NCBI GenBank assembly: GCA_025766275.1 | Contig: JAFKAC010000063.1 | Coordinates: 1 to 64,000, forward strand | Origin: Lactarius indigo | Taxonomy: Eukaryota > Basidiomycota > Agaricomycetes > Russulales > Russulaceae | Reading direction: 5' to 3' | DNA: 64,000 nt | Shown: positions 22,200 through 33,068 of the stretch, piece after piece | Numbering within the stretch: the stretch's first letter is position 1 | Layout of the letters: each line of letters begins with the position of its first letter | Made by a program: the position numbers and the translations under genes | Notes under the pieces: generated by a model | Databases searched by the model: none | What the model was told of the DNA's origin: nothing | What the model saw: the letters and a program-made list of their open reading frames with translations, nothing else

Positions 22200-22970
22200 A
22201 AAAACTCCTATTGTATCTGTCAAGCGACTGTATACTTTCCCTGCCTCTAGCACTCTTCTAGCGTGCAAGCAAAAGCGTGATCGCTTACTACAAAGCCCAA
22301 GACAAGACAAAGCCCGGCTTGCGACGATCCTACCATTTGTGAAAAGCGGCAAGTGGCCAGCGCCTCGGTTCAATTCAATTGACGGGCGTGATGTCGCCAA
22401 CGGGAGTTTGCAACAGCTCTCAAGTCTCTGACTCCTAGAACAAACCACCCGTCTCTAACAGCTCTGGCGGCGCACCCCGCGCAATGTCGGTGTATACCAG
22501 GTTCAGATTAGACCGTGACGGCTGCAGGCCCGCCGCCTCCAGTGTCGCCCGCTAGTGGGGAAAGTAGGTACAGAATGCCGTACAGATCTCGCGACCGCGG
22601 AACGCGTGGACCCCGAGCTGGAGCTGACGGACTGGGAGCACGCCCTAGTTGGCGCGTGCGCCGAAGAATGTCGTGAGCGCGTAAATTCTCCGCCTTCAAC
22701 GAGGGGGTCGATGAACGTATGTCCTGAGGTCACGATAGAGAGGAAAAACGCGCGCCAGTTGAAATTCATGAATCGAGCTCCGTTTCTAGTGCTGCCGGAG
22801 GTGACGATGACATCATTGGTACAGTACCTGTTTTGAGACCAACTTGTGACGCGCTGACTGTGCTGCTGCGGAGGGCCACCGTCGGCGAGGGATTTCAGCT
22901 TATTGCACCGCTCCGCGAGGATTAGGAAACAGGATGGTGGCTGTGGTGAAGGTCTAGAAGGACGTGACAT
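22200..22970 (-). pseudogene. Truncated METTL24/FkbM-like methyltransferase fragment (copy M0)
   Basis: Diverged remnant of the methyltransferase found three times downstream. On the minus strand near 22440-22510 the frame reads NLNLVYTDIARGAPPELLE, matching the C-terminal NLVYINI-RG-RPEL motif of the good copies. Near 22690-22770 SGHTFID matches the start of the SAM-binding core SGHTFIDILKIDIEG. The catalytic loop between them is deleted or frame-broken, and the N-terminal anchor exon is missing. The 3' flank (22190-22400) also resembles the flank of the downstream copies, so this was a copy of the same unit, now decayed. Confidence 0.6.
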
Positions 22971-23235
22971 GGGGACATGAAGAGAATTGGAATATATGCT
23001 TTGGTGACAGTGTCTTTTCTAGTGGGCTGAGAGGGGCTTTTATCGAGAGATGAAAGACATCTTCAACTCGACTATCCTCCGATATTTAAATGTGTGCCGT
23101 GCGTGGAGAAGAGTCGTAGGCCCGAGATCATATGATTTGATCTCCATACAAGCGCGAGCTTAGCCGGGCCGGAGCCACCGCAGCGGGGACCTGCCGTCTG
23201 CCAGCACTCGTCACCGAAGGCCGCTGAGTGTACCG

Positions 23236-23823
23236 GTGACTACAGGTATGCAAGATGAGATGGGAATGGGACACACGCTCAGCCGTGTGATCGCATACAC
23301 CACAATTGATCTCTACTTCCTGTCTTCAATCCTGTGCCGAGATACTTGTGCTCATGGACGATTCCTACGCATTAATAGGGCACACATTTCTTTCGTTCAG
23401 AGCCGAAGAAGACACGAACATGGTCCTTCCTACGATCTTCTGGACTCCGGAGTCGGTCTTCCCAGAGGATTGCTCTTCTCCGCTGTAACGAGGGTGCTCA
23501 CAAGCATCCGTGCTTCGGGTAACTTTCTTCCTAAACACTTGGCACATGTCTTTAGTCGGGTCTTTCCGCGGTTGGAGGAGCCTTCGATCGTTTTCTCCAT
23601 TCCCATAGCAGAGGGAGCCGTCTGGTTCACTAGAAGCTTCCCACTCTCAAATGCCCACGTTTCAAGGCGCCAACTTGTGGCACGGTTCACGGGGCCCTAT
23701 TCTGGAGATTTCGGCATTCTACTACTCAATCGGGCTGCCTTTATGTTACTTCGCCTATCTAACTTTGATGAGTGCAACAGAGCGACCGAAGATCCCCATT
23801 GCGAGGGCCATCGCCGGCTTTGA
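23236..23823 (+). CDS. Hypothetical 195-codon ORF
   Basis: Longest frame in this stretch. It has a hydrophobic segment near the N-terminus (YFLSSILC) and others, but no recognised domain. An overlapping minus frame of 86 codons (23430-23690) is also open and is equally unconvincing. It lies between a pseudogene and repeats, so a chance frame or a decayed gene is possible. Confidence 0.2.
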   Translation: MTTGMQDEMGMGHTLSRVIAYTTIDLYFLSSILCRDTCAHGRFLRINRAHISFVQSRRRHEHGPSYDLLDSGVGLPRGLLFSAVTRVLTSIRASGNFLPKHLAHVFSRVFPRLEEPSIVFSIPIAEGAVWFTRSFPLSNAHVSRRQLVARFTGPYSGDFGILLLNRAAFMLLRLSNFDECNRATEDPHCEGHRRL

Positions 23824-23849
23824 TCGCAATACATCTCCATAGTCACGGA

Positions 23850-24130
23850 CGACTGCGGGCAGCCACGGGGCGACAGACCTTCAAGCTTTAGCCTCCGTGT
23901 GATCCGCAGAGTGATTCGACCAGCAAACGGATCCCGCGGCGCAGATCCGCAGCGCGCTCACCGGCGCCTGTGCTGCCTGTTGTACTGTAGAGCGAGTCAT
24001 GCCCGACTTTTGATAAACAGGACATGCATGCCGAATAGCAAGACGATACGACCGACCGCACGACCTGGCAACGAGCTTTCTCCAGGCCGTTTTAATGCCA
24101 GCGGTGATGTTGGCAGCACTCGAACGATAC
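23850..24130. repeat. Dispersed element E, copy 1
   Basis: GC-rich segment resembling 28,150-28,370: both contain TCACGGAC, then AC-CTCAAGC, CCCCGTGTGA or CTCCGTGTGA, and GCGC-GATC-G further on, in the same order. Moderately diverged by eye. Nature unknown. Confidence 0.4.
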
Positions 24131-24593
24131 AACGGAACGTGAACTTTGTATATTCTCTGCGGAGAGTTTTCGGTTTACGATAGTAGGAGTACTATACCGG
24201 GAAGAGGGAGACGATCGGAAAAGAGGAAAAAGGAGACCGAGCAACTGAATTGTATACGATTGTCCCTATACAAAATCAAGATGTTGCGCATTGCGTACAA
24301 CTTTTCAGAAATGAGACAGTAAACTATCCTACGAACCTCACAGGCAATCGGGACCCTTCCAAGATGCAGAGGGCCAACTGTACTTAAGAAAAAGCGCTGT
24401 GAGGTAACGAGGTTACGAGAAGAAATCGAAACTGTCGCTAGGACATACGAGGGAAGACGGTCCCATGAAGAAGCATCAGTCAATATAAAGTCCACGCTTT
24501 CAAAAGGAATGTGGGGGGGTGATAGTCCATGGCATCAGTGACTGAGCCAAGCCAAACGAGTTTGGGTGTGGTGGGTAAAGGATATAAGCGGCG

Positions 24594-24836
24594 TCAGAAG
24601 TCGTTGTCGCTGCAGGAGGTGGTCGGGGGTGGCATTTCGCCATGAGTGGTATGGGGGTGATGGTCGGTCGGAGTGGGAGTGGGGAAGTGTTTGCTCGGCT
24701 TATGCTTAACGATATGTTCTCCATGGCCGTTGTCATGGCCGTTGAGACCAAAACGCTTGATCTTTGCCTGCCTCAGCGGAGTAGCGGCGACGCTCAGAAC
24801 GAGCATGAGAAGGGTCATGGAGATAATGACGCGCAT
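24594..24836 (-). CDS. Small secreted protein SSP1 (signal peptide, dibasic site, His/Pro/Thr-rich tail)
   Basis: Eighty residues from the second in-frame Met. The N-terminus MRVIISMTLLMLVLSVAA is a classical signal peptide. It is followed by TPLRQAKIKR and then FGLNG, so a Lys-Arg dibasic site offers Kex2 processing soon after secretion. The mature part is short and rich in His, Pro and Thr. I prefer ATG 24836 to the one 30 bases upstream because the paralogue SSP2 aligns from this Met and a TATA-like element sits about 65 bases upstream. It is tandemly duplicated as SSP2 (26,647-27,066). No cysteine-rich fold; role unknown (effector, cell-wall or metal-binding peptide are possible). Confidence 0.65.
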   Translation of the reverse strand: MRVIISMTLLMLVLSVAATPLRQAKIKRFGLNGHDNGHGEHIVKHKPSKHFPTPTPTDHHPHTTHGEMPPPTTSCSDNDF

Positions 24837-24898
24837 TTTGTACAGGTGGGTTGTAAGGAGCGACAATTGTGATGCAGGTCTAAGCTGGGGGAATGCGT

Positions 24899-24910
24899 AC
24901 TTTTATAAGT
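24899..24910 (-). promoter_or_regulatory. TATA-like element of SSP1
   Basis: Minus-strand CTTATAAAAG lies about 65-75 bases upstream of the SSP1 ATG. A related CATATAAAG lies at the same place before SSP2. The 5' leader word TGCAGGTCT-AAGC is also shared between the two genes. Confidence 0.5.
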
Positions 24911-25189
24911 TGGAAGGGGTCGAAGAAGAACGCGGACATAAGCAAGATCAGCGTGCGGTAACGAGGATAATGGTGGCCATCACGTTGATGGGATCACTCA
25001 TTCCTGGAAGCTAGGCGAGCATCTCGGATGTCGGTCAGGGACGGAGCAGGAGCCAAAGCCTATTTGTGAGGGATGAGAACCCGTGACGAGAGCACTCCGG
25101 AGGTCGGTCAGGTACCAGGAACGAATTTGGATGAGATCTCGACTATGCACTGTGTAAGGACGACCCTAGGTGAGTTCCAAGGCGAAGAT

Positions 25190-25900
25190 GTATTTCAACC
25201 GTTCAACCGGAGGGGAGAAAAGGTAGAGTATAAAGGGTCTAGGGGATGCGAGAAAGCGAGAGCGGAGGCCGATAAAGACTGCAAGATCAACGAAGGTGAC
25301 AACGAGCGAGCCGGGTAGCTGCGCCCTCGACTGAGCTTCTCTCGAACCGGGATCACACGAAATTGAAATACAGGAGAGACACGGAACTCTCTATATTCAG
25401 TAAAGAGAGGTGGTTTAAATACAGGGGAACGAGTGCCTAAACCAAAGGTAAAGTAGAGGGTAAGTAAGGTAGAAGATGAGTGGCATAGCAAGGGCAGGAG
25501 AGGAGGGCACAGAGTCTGCCGACATGGGAATGAGGGGTCAAGGTGCGGGGCAATACAGTACGAAGAAGGACAACGAACACACGGAGATGAGGGACCCGAG
25601 GCTGAGACAGAAGGATGAGCGAATGAGTGCAGGTTATAGGAACAGATCTCGAACTAGAGGGAGAGTGCCGAGAGCAACAGCGCATACACCGAAAGGAAGA
25701 CCGGTGAGGCCTCAAAAAGATAGACTGATGGAGCGAGTTGACAAGACAAAAGGAGGTTGTTGTGGTGAGCATCGAGTGGATGCACAAAGGTTATACGACG
25801 CCCGAGGATACGCGGCCTCCGTACCGGTGGCCTAGGTTCCACCACAGGGCAACTTGCAACTGCAGTGTCCACGACGGAGGAGAAAGAACGAATGAGATAG
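25190..25900. repeat. Dispersed repeat R, copy 1
   Basis: Recognised by the marker CCTAAACCAAAGGTAAAGTA near 25,435, the upstream words TATATTCAG and GGTTTAAATA, and the downstream GCGAGTT-ACAAGACAAAAG block. It matches copies at 27.3, 35.4 and 51.2 kb in the same order and orientation. The minus frames inside are Ser/Leu-rich and open by composition; I do not regard them as genes. This copy lies next to SSP1. Confidence 0.6.
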
Positions 25901-26646
25901 TGAGTGTGATTTTTTTTTTTTAAAAAAAAGTAGGTAAGTGGGTGGAGAGAGGGAGAGAGAGGGAGAGATGGGGGTGGAAAGTGGGTGCGAAATCGTCGTG
26001 GGAACGCTGGTCCGAAATAGACCTTCTGAAAAATTGAAATGCTCGAGAGGAGTTTGGAATAAACTTTTGTCAAATGATTTGATTGGTCTCTGTCCGTTCG
26101 GTGTGCGACTGCCAAATTATACTCCTATCGTTAGCGTGCACTCAGGCTGGGATGCAACGCCACATGTATTCTGACTGCAGAGACACCGCGGAGGGCGACA
26201 TTACCCCATTCCTTGTGCATTTCTTTCCACATTTCCGTACACAACCGAGATCTCATCCTTTGTTCCTGCTCTGTCCTTCAGGTTGCCTCCGGAGTGTTCT
26301 CGACGTTTCCGCTGGCATCGAGTTTCAATCTCAAAAAAAAAAAAAACACTTACGCATTGTGCAAAAAAATTATACAGTAAACTTTCTACCCACGAACCTT
26401 ACTGGAAATAGCGACCCCTCCGAAATGTAGAGTGCCAGCAGTACTTAGAAAAGGCGCCATGGGGCAACGAGGGTTATACTGGGAAATCAAAACCATCGCG
26501 AGGGTATGATAGACACGACAGGAGAGCACAGTTTCGCGAAGAACAATCAGTCAAAAGCTTTCGAAAGGAGTGCGGGTACGGCGGTTCATGGCACCAGTAA
26601 CTGCGCCTGGTACAGGTACGGTATCGTGAGTGAGGGATAAGGGGCG

Positions 26647-27066
26647 TCAGACCTCACTGTAGTAGTTAGTGGTTTGAGCAGGGTATTTGCTAGAAGTGGG
26701 CATAGGGGTGTGTGTGCTAGGAGTGGGGCGGTGCTTTTTGGGACTAGGATGGTGTTTGCTGGGAGTAGGATAATGTTTGCTAGGAGTATGATGGTGTTTA
26801 GGGTGATGTTTGCTGGGAGTGGGGTGGTGTTTGCTATGAGCGGGGTGGTGCTTGCTGGAACTGGGGTGGTGTTTGCTAGGCGTGGGACGGGGGTAGTGTT
26901 TGCTAGGTGTCATTGACGGCGAAAGAGACGAAAAGGTCATGGGACTGGTTGGCTTGGGGTCGTGGTCGTTGTCACGGCCGTCGAAGCCAGGGCGCTTTAT
27001 CTTCGCCTGCTTCAGCGGTATAGCAGTGACGCTCAAAACGAGTAAGAGAAGGATCAAGATGCGCAT
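26647..27066 (-). CDS. Small secreted protein SSP2 with His-Pro repeats (tandem paralogue of SSP1)
   Basis: 139 residues. The signal peptide MRILILLLLVLSVTA is followed by IPLKQAKIKR and then PGFDGRDND, colinear with SSP1 including the Lys-Arg site. The body is a degenerate repeat of six to nine residues based on PSKHHP (about a dozen units: SKHYPRP, SKHHPSS, SKHHPAH and so on), giving a highly basic, His- and Pro-rich chain. It is longer than SSP1 because this array has expanded. The upstream TATA-like element and leader are shared with SSP1, and repeat R follows at the same distance, so gene and repeat duplicated together with a period of about 2.2 kb. His-rich arrays can bind metals; that role is speculative. 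Confidence 0.68.
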   Translation of the reverse strand: MRILILLLLVLSVTAIPLKQAKIKRPGFDGRDNDHDPKPTSPMTFSSLSPSMTPSKHYPRPTPSKHHPSSSKHHPAHSKHHPTPSKHHPKHHHTPSKHYPTPSKHHPSPKKHRPTPSTHTPMPTSSKYPAQTTNYYSEV

Positions 27067-27136
27067 TTTGCACACGTAGGAGTAGGAGCGACGACTGGGT
27101 TGCGGTGGTGCAGGTCTGAAGCACTGAAGAAATGCG

Positions 27137-27150
27137 CGCTTTATATGAGT
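27137..27150 (-). promoter_or_regulatory. TATA-like element of SSP2
   Basis: Minus-strand CATATAAAG about 75 bases upstream of the SSP2 ATG, at the position equivalent to the SSP1 element. Confidence 0.45.
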
Positions 27151-27299
27151 CGAAGGGGAACGCGGACATGAGCAAGGTCGGTATGTCGTGAGGGAATAAT
27201 GTGATAGTAGCCATGAGGTTGACGGGTTCGTTCGTTCAGGAAAGAGGGTAATTAGAAGGCAAACACCTCGGAGGTTGGTCAAGGATAGAGCAGAAACCC

Positions 27300-28010
27300 A
27301 GTCTATTCATGGAAGGATGGGGTCCGGCGGAGGCGTCGAGAAAACTCTGGAGGTCGGTCAAGGACAAAGCGGGAACCAAGCCTATTAGTAGATGACATGT
27401 CAGCTGTGTATGGTGTTAGGACAACAAGGGTAGGTGAATTCAGAGATGGATAGTTATTCTCCCAGAGGAGAGAAGAAAGATACAACGACCAATGGAACAC
27501 GAGAACGAAGGCTGACAAATGCGGCGAGTATAAGAGGGAAGGTGGGGACATGGCGCTCTCTATATTCGACAGTGTGTTGCGGTTTAAATAGAAGGGGTAC
27601 CTAAACCAACGAAGAAGTAGATTAAGGTAGAATATGGGTGGAATAACAGGGGAACGCACAGAGAGTTCCGAGAGCGAGAGTAAAATACGAGGCGACATGA
27701 TACGAAGTAAGACGACAAACACAAGAGACAGGCGACCAGAGACAGAGACAGAGGATATGCGAATGAGTGCACGTCATAGGGACAAATCTCGTACTAGAGA
27801 GCGAGCACCGAGAGCACCAGCGCATGCACTGAAAGAAAGACTGGCGATGCCCAAAAACATCAACTGGTGGAGCGGGACAACGAATGGAGCTTGTTGTGAG
27901 GACACCGAGGAATGTCCGGTGGTGATAACAACTGCACGATATCCAAGAACGTGCGTCCTGTGAACGGGTGGACTGCTGGGGCAACTTTCCACCGCGGCAT
28001 CCACCGCGGC
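27300..28010. repeat. Dispersed repeat R, copy 2
   Basis: Same ordered words as copy 1, with CCTAAACCAACGAAGAAGTA near 27,600 and the TATATTCGAC-GGTTTAAATA block before it. More diverged and shortened. It follows SSP2 as copy 1 follows SSP1. Confidence 0.55.
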
Positions 28011-28119
28011 AGCAACCATTGACAATATGGAGGAGTGTAAGGAGTGAGACGGGAGGCATAATCTAGGAAAAAACGTAGGTTACGTTTGGCGATGACGTCA
28101 TCAGGTAACAAATGCAACA

Positions 28120-28460
28120 GAAGGGCAAGCAGAAGGGTCCCCATTGAGAAGCTTTGCGTGCATCACGGACCACCGCGGCTGGCAACAACGCGACAACCCT
28201 CAAGCAGCCCCCGTGTGACGCACAAAACCGCTGAACCGACAAATTGGCCCCGTGGCGCGGATCTGGGGCGTGCTCGCCCGTACCCGTGCCGCCCCTTGCC
28301 AGAGCACTCTGAAGAGCGACTCTCGTCTGACTTTGACACTTTGACAGGGAGGGAATGGCATGTCGAGCAGACGGTATGATGGTACAGTCGACGGTGTGAC
28401 GTGGAAACGAACTTTCACAGGGTATTCGCCGAGGCTTGGGAGTTTCAAATCTGCCATGCA
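28120..28460. repeat. Dispersed element E, copy 2
   Basis: Partner of 23,850-24,130; see that entry. The minus frame across it (28,063-28,461) has no recognisable domain. Confidence 0.4.
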
Positions 28461-29269
28461 TTCGCGTGAGAGCGTTCTTACGCGCTACAGTTGGACGAGA
28501 TGGGGCTGGAACGCGGGGCTGCTACCCGCTCTGCAGGCTCTGCTTCGCGTGGATGGTGAGGTATGGAATAAGCCCACCTCAGAGGGGACGGGACGGAAGC
28601 AAAATCCACGAAGGGCAAGTGGGAGTGAAATGGCACATCTTGTTAAGGGGCCCTTTCGCTGGCTAAGGTCGCCATCCCTTTAATGTCATATTCCGTCGTA
28701 CTAATATGTTGGCACTTCAGTTTGCGCGAGAGGGAGAGAAGCTCAAGGAAGCCGAACGTAGCCTCCAGGTGTCTATAATATTACATACTCGTCACTTGTT
28801 TGACCCATAATGAGTATGAGACGGGTGCAGGCAAAGTACCACTTACTTCGATGGTGGCACCTGTACCTTACATGGAAAGACAGCCTGGCTTGTTATCTTG
28901 TACTGTGAGAGGTGGTGTTTCTCCAGAATTGCCTGTAGAAACGCAAATTAATTGGTTCTTGAAGGTTCGAAGCTGTAGCTGAACTCCTTTGCCCTTGTCT
29001 CTTTTGTGGTTGTCGACTTGGCCTTCTTCCCTTTGGCTGTGGAACTTCGGGGGATTGAATGAAACGTGACATGTGCTATTACATCAAATGTTGTACTATC
29101 AGGTTCACCAAGGAAATCTGAGTGCGGAGAGGGAGGGGGTACATCAGAAGCCATATTGCACAAGACAAAGGGCAGACGCATGTTACCCGTTAGGGCATCA
29201 GGCAAAACAAACACAACAAAACAATGAATTTTCTTGACGCGTTTCCGCATACATATAAAAAGCGCTGTA
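28461..29269. other. No gene recognised; left boundary of the tandem locus
   Basis: A plus frame of about 107 codons (28,360-28,683) and a minus frame of 100 codons (28,948-29,250) have no recognised features. Similarity to the downstream 16-kb units begins close to 29,270. Confidence 0.4.
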
Positions 29270-29476
29270 ACAAAGAAAACAAAAATAACTCCAAAAGTGC
29301 GTCTGCCATTGAATTTTATGATATGTGAGTATGATTGTATGTTATCGATAGGCCCCCTTTTCTGCTTTTAGCGCGCGAGAAAAAAGCGTGATCACGTAAA
29401 AAAAAAAAAAAGCCCAGCCCGACTTGTGACGATCCTACCAGACATTAAATACGGTAGTGGCGGCGAATGCCTCGAA

Positions 29477-30875
29477 TCAGTTGAACGCCTCGTTAACGAG
29501 TGCGTGGTCTCCACGGATGTTAATAAACGAGTACTGCAAAGTTGGGAAAAGGGGGATATCAACGGCAAGTCCTAAGCCTCAATGTTAAGAAAGAACCAAG
29601 AGACGCACCTCTACCAGCTCTGGCCGCGCGCCGGGCAAAATATTAATGTACACCAGGTTCGGCTCCGACCAGAACGGCCTCAGGCCCGCCGCCTCCAGCG
29701 TCGCCCACCAGTTTACAAAGTAATCAAACTTTTCGTGACCTTCATACGCGTGGATCTCGACTTGAAGCTGGCCGACGGGAAATACCTTCTCCTCGCCGGC
29801 GCGTGCGTCGAGGAATGACGTGAGTGCTTCGAATTCTGCACCTTCGATGTCGATCTTGAGGATGTCGATGAACGTGTGTCCTGAGATTGCCTGTCATTAG
29901 CGCTCTTCGTAGGAGCAGAGAACGTGTGCGCACGTACCATTGAGATCCATGAGCGAGTCGAGCGTCCAGAATTTCGGGTTGTCGTTGTCTTCGTGTTTGT
30001 TTGTTCCGCCGAGCGCGAAGGGCTTGAAGTGAGCCCGGTCCCTCAGTTCCGGATCGCCAGTGATCTCGGGTCCCCACTGATTACTCATGTGTCCAATTAA
30101 TTCAGATGATAGAGGCATGGAGGAGAAAACACGCACGCTGTTAACGCTATAGTCATATCCCCAGACCTCACATCCCGGCGCGCGCTTCAACAATGTCGAT
30201 TCGAACGAAGACTCGTCGTTGATACCTATGACATAAAGAGAAGGCCGAGGTCAGTCCGCTCCGCGGAATTGGAGGAAAAGAAGAACAAAATGAAGGAACA
30301 GACCGAAAGAGTAAATCACGCATTTGTCTTGTTTGGCCACGCGGTCCAGACCACAGACCCATTTCCCCCCGTCGCCCAATGTGCCAACGCGTTGCACACG
30401 ATGGGGACACTGGAATGCCGGGATGAAAAAGTCCCCTATCACGATGGTGCTCCGGTCTCAGCAGATTAGATACGGGGGACGAACGGACGACACACATAGG
30501 GTATATAATTCTCCATGTGTTGGATACCTGATGGGGATCAAAGATAAATCACGAAAGGGAGAGCCCGCGCGCACACGTGGGTTTGCCTTTGTGTGCGCGT
30601 GCGAGCTGTGGGAGAGTACAGTAGTAGGCGACTTACGGTTCGACAGCATCATCTCTGGGTCCCCACTTTTTGATCAGCTCCAGCCGTTCTTGTACAGCAA
30701 CAACATAGCGGGCCTCCTCATCCGCGAGCCAAGTACGAAGGGAGCGACTGGGTCCAAAGGCGTCGCGGTAGTACGACGAGAAGCCATTTAAGGTTTCCGA
30801 AAATGACCGGAGGAGAAGAATGACAGCGACGGTGATCAATAGCACGATGGTAATGATGGTCGGACGGAGTGGCAT
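29477..30875 (-). CDS. Membrane-anchored METTL24/FkbM-like methyltransferase M1
   Basis: Probable SAM-dependent methyltransferase; substrate unknown. Seven exons (minus): 30637-30875, 30496-30527, 30304-30435, 30137-30225, 29938-30076, 29609-29880 and 29477-29533. They give 319 codons plus stop with all phases consistent. Residues about 6-24 (TIITIVLLITVAVILLL) form one membrane anchor, so it is a type II membrane protein probably facing the secretory lumen. After a stem comes DFFIPAFQCPH, then VGTLGDGGKWVCGLDR and GCEVWGYDYS (expected SAM pocket), FIDILKIDIEGAEFEAL (the FkbM-type acidic motif) and NLVYINI near the end. The C-terminus is YSFINIRGDHALVNEAFN. An upstream in-frame Met at 30893 exists in copies 1 and 2 but not in copy 3, so I start at 30875. 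The gene opens unit 1 and is transcribed away from the NLR remnant. Confidence 0.75.
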
Positions 30876-31082
30876 AGTAAAAGTCACAGCCAAAGGGTGG
30901 GAGATGATGGAAAGGAAGAAGAGTAACGTTTGAGTGACGTGTCAATCAAAAGAATTGATGCGACCAGAAGACCGCGGGGGACTTCATGCCACATTTCGGA
31001 TATCTCGATCCAATATTCCTACAACCAATGAAGCAAGCGTCACTCTGGCTATCCCATCCATAATCTCATGATATATATAAGC

Positions 31083-32553
31083 TCAGCCGGTCATCAGTAT
31101 GGGCGTCCATCTCCAACCTCGACTAGTACGCACCTGCTCCGTCTGCTGCCTTATAAACGGGCGAATAATTTCCCACAGATATTCATAAACGGGTACTGCG
31201 TTCAGTGGATCAGTCACGTTTCCCAAACCGGAGCAAGGGTATGCACCTCGGCCGGTTTTGGATTCCCACCTAGGTTGTAGTTCACGTACACTAAGTTCGC
31301 TTTGGTCCGGAACCGCCTCGAGCGCGGCCCACCAGCCGTGGAACAAGTCAAACGCGGCATCACGTGTGCAGCCCGATCTACAGCTGCCCGATCGGGAACG
31401 TCATACTCGAAAACGGGCTCAGGAGCTTGTGCGCCGCCAGGAATGCGACCAGCATGTCAAACTCGGCACTCACAACCTTGACCTTGAGCACGTCGATGAA
31501 TGCGTGACTTGCATTCCCACAAAAGATTAGACCGTGAGATGTAAAAAGGAAATGGGAAAGACGGGCCTACCGTTCAGCTGCATGAGCGCATCAAGGGTAT
31601 AGTATTTTGACAAATCGTCGGGTTACGACTGCCCGGCGCCCACTGGAAGAAATGCGCACGCTCCTTCAGGTTAGGCGAATCTTCAATCTCGGGGCCAAAC
31701 TGTGCGCATCAACCAGCTCATAACATATTGGTCGAACTTTGGGAACACACGCTGTTCACGGTAAGTCGCACCCTCAAACTTCACAACCTGGCGGGCGCTC
31801 CAGCAGCGTAGCCTCGAACAACGACTCGCCGTTGATGTCTGTGTGCGCAACCTACGATCAGCCTCTCACCGCCAAAAATGGGGTGATGTTAGACACACCG
31901 GATGAGTAGATCGCACGCCTTGCTTGCTCCGCGATGCACTCCATACCGCATACCCACTTACTGTCGGGGCCGAGCACGCCGATTCGCTCGACATGGTACG
32001 ATGAAATCCCCTGCACAGAAATGTCACGTCGACACTAGAACAGCGGGAGATTAGGCGGCGAACTTACATTTGTTGTAGCTCCTGGTGGTAGGGTACATAG
32101 ACCCCAAATCAAATCCCGTTAGCCAAACATGAATTTATGTTTTTGGCAGGAATAGGAATGAGGGCGCGTCGCAAGCAAGCTCCCAGCACCACCACATCAC
32201 ACTCATAGCTCCCAAAACGCGCCTCAAATAATGGACTGTGAGTGGCCCAAAATAAAAATAAAAAAGAGGGTTGTTCTGTACTCACGACTCGATCTCCACC
32301 TTGGGCCATGCTCCTCGATGAATCCCTCGCATAGATTCAGCATCGCTATGTATCGTACCTCTTCTCACAGACACGCGACGAGCGAGGCTGTATGAAAGTC
32401 GTATGGTTCTCAGTGGTACAGTTCCTCGATTCCAAACGAAAGCGCCCAGAAAAAGAGGCTGAGGGTGACGAGAGAAATGGCCGTGAGGAGAAGTGGGTGC
32501 TGATACGGAGTGTCACGGATGCCAGTTAACAGCGGTCGGGTGACGGCGTGCAT
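31083..32553 (-). pseudogene. Decayed paralogous methyltransferase M1'
   Basis: The first exon (from ATG 32553) still encodes an anchor, HPLLLTAISLVTLSLFFWAL. Further on, the minus strand reads GVLGPDSKWVCGMECIAEQA, parallel to VGTLGDGGKWVCGLDRVAKQ of M1. Then come VVSAEFDMLVAFL (parallel to IEGAEFEALTSFL) and FHGWWAALEAVPDQSEL near the end. Stops and frame changes interrupt all of these, and the acidic DxEG motif is lost. The copy has the M1 order but is far more diverged, so it is an older duplicate that became a pseudogene. It is repeated in unit 2. Confidence 0.6.
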
Positions 32554-32805
32554 TTTTGTGGGTTGTCATGATGGACAAATGAGGCTGGGTGCGGCAAGCG
32601 TTCACGATAAGGTAAGTCAATAAGGAGTGGAGGGACGTTGCACCCTCGTCCGATTTTTTGTTATTGTAGAAGACAGGAGTGCTGGGTACTACCGATACTC
32701 CCGTCTTTTACAACTCAGCGTTGTCAGTCACGACCTGGGTCTGACTGGCTCAGACCCGCGAGCTGGGTGGTATGACTCCGACCTGTTATGTAGGGTCAGA
32801 CTCTG

Positions 32806-33068
32806 TCACTGGAACCGGGAATTGGTCTTTCAGCAAAAAATCTTGGAATAAAACTTGAATCAGACTCAAAGTATTTATTTGTAAATTTATGTGACAATAT
32901 ATTTAAAGTTTATCGATCACATGACAGCTGCAACGGGCGCGTTTCAGGGCATATGATTTACAAACTTTAAATATATTGTCACACAAATTTACAAATAAAA
33001 TACTTTAAGTCTTAATTAAGTTTTATTTCAAGATTTTTTGCTGAAAGATCAAATCCCGGTTCCAGTGA
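32806..33068. mobile_element. Foldback/MITE-like element with ~105-bp inverted arms
   Basis: The left arm (32,806-32,913) and right arm (32,964-33,068) are inverted complements. TCACTGGAACCGGGA, CTTTCAGCAAAAAATCTTG, ATTTGTAAATTTATGTGACA and ATATATTTAAAGTTT in the left arm all recur reversed in the right arm with few mismatches. The spacer is about 50 bases. No coding capacity. The matching site in unit 2 (about 49,000-49,045) lacks it, so it inserted into unit 1, or left unit 2, after the duplication. I could not fix a target-site duplication. Confidence 0.7.

Noticed and set aside
25195..28059. Ser/Leu-rich minus-strand ORFs of 80-150 codons in repeat R copies
   Set aside because: Frames are not conserved between the four copies, the products are low-complexity, and there is no consistent start or stop.
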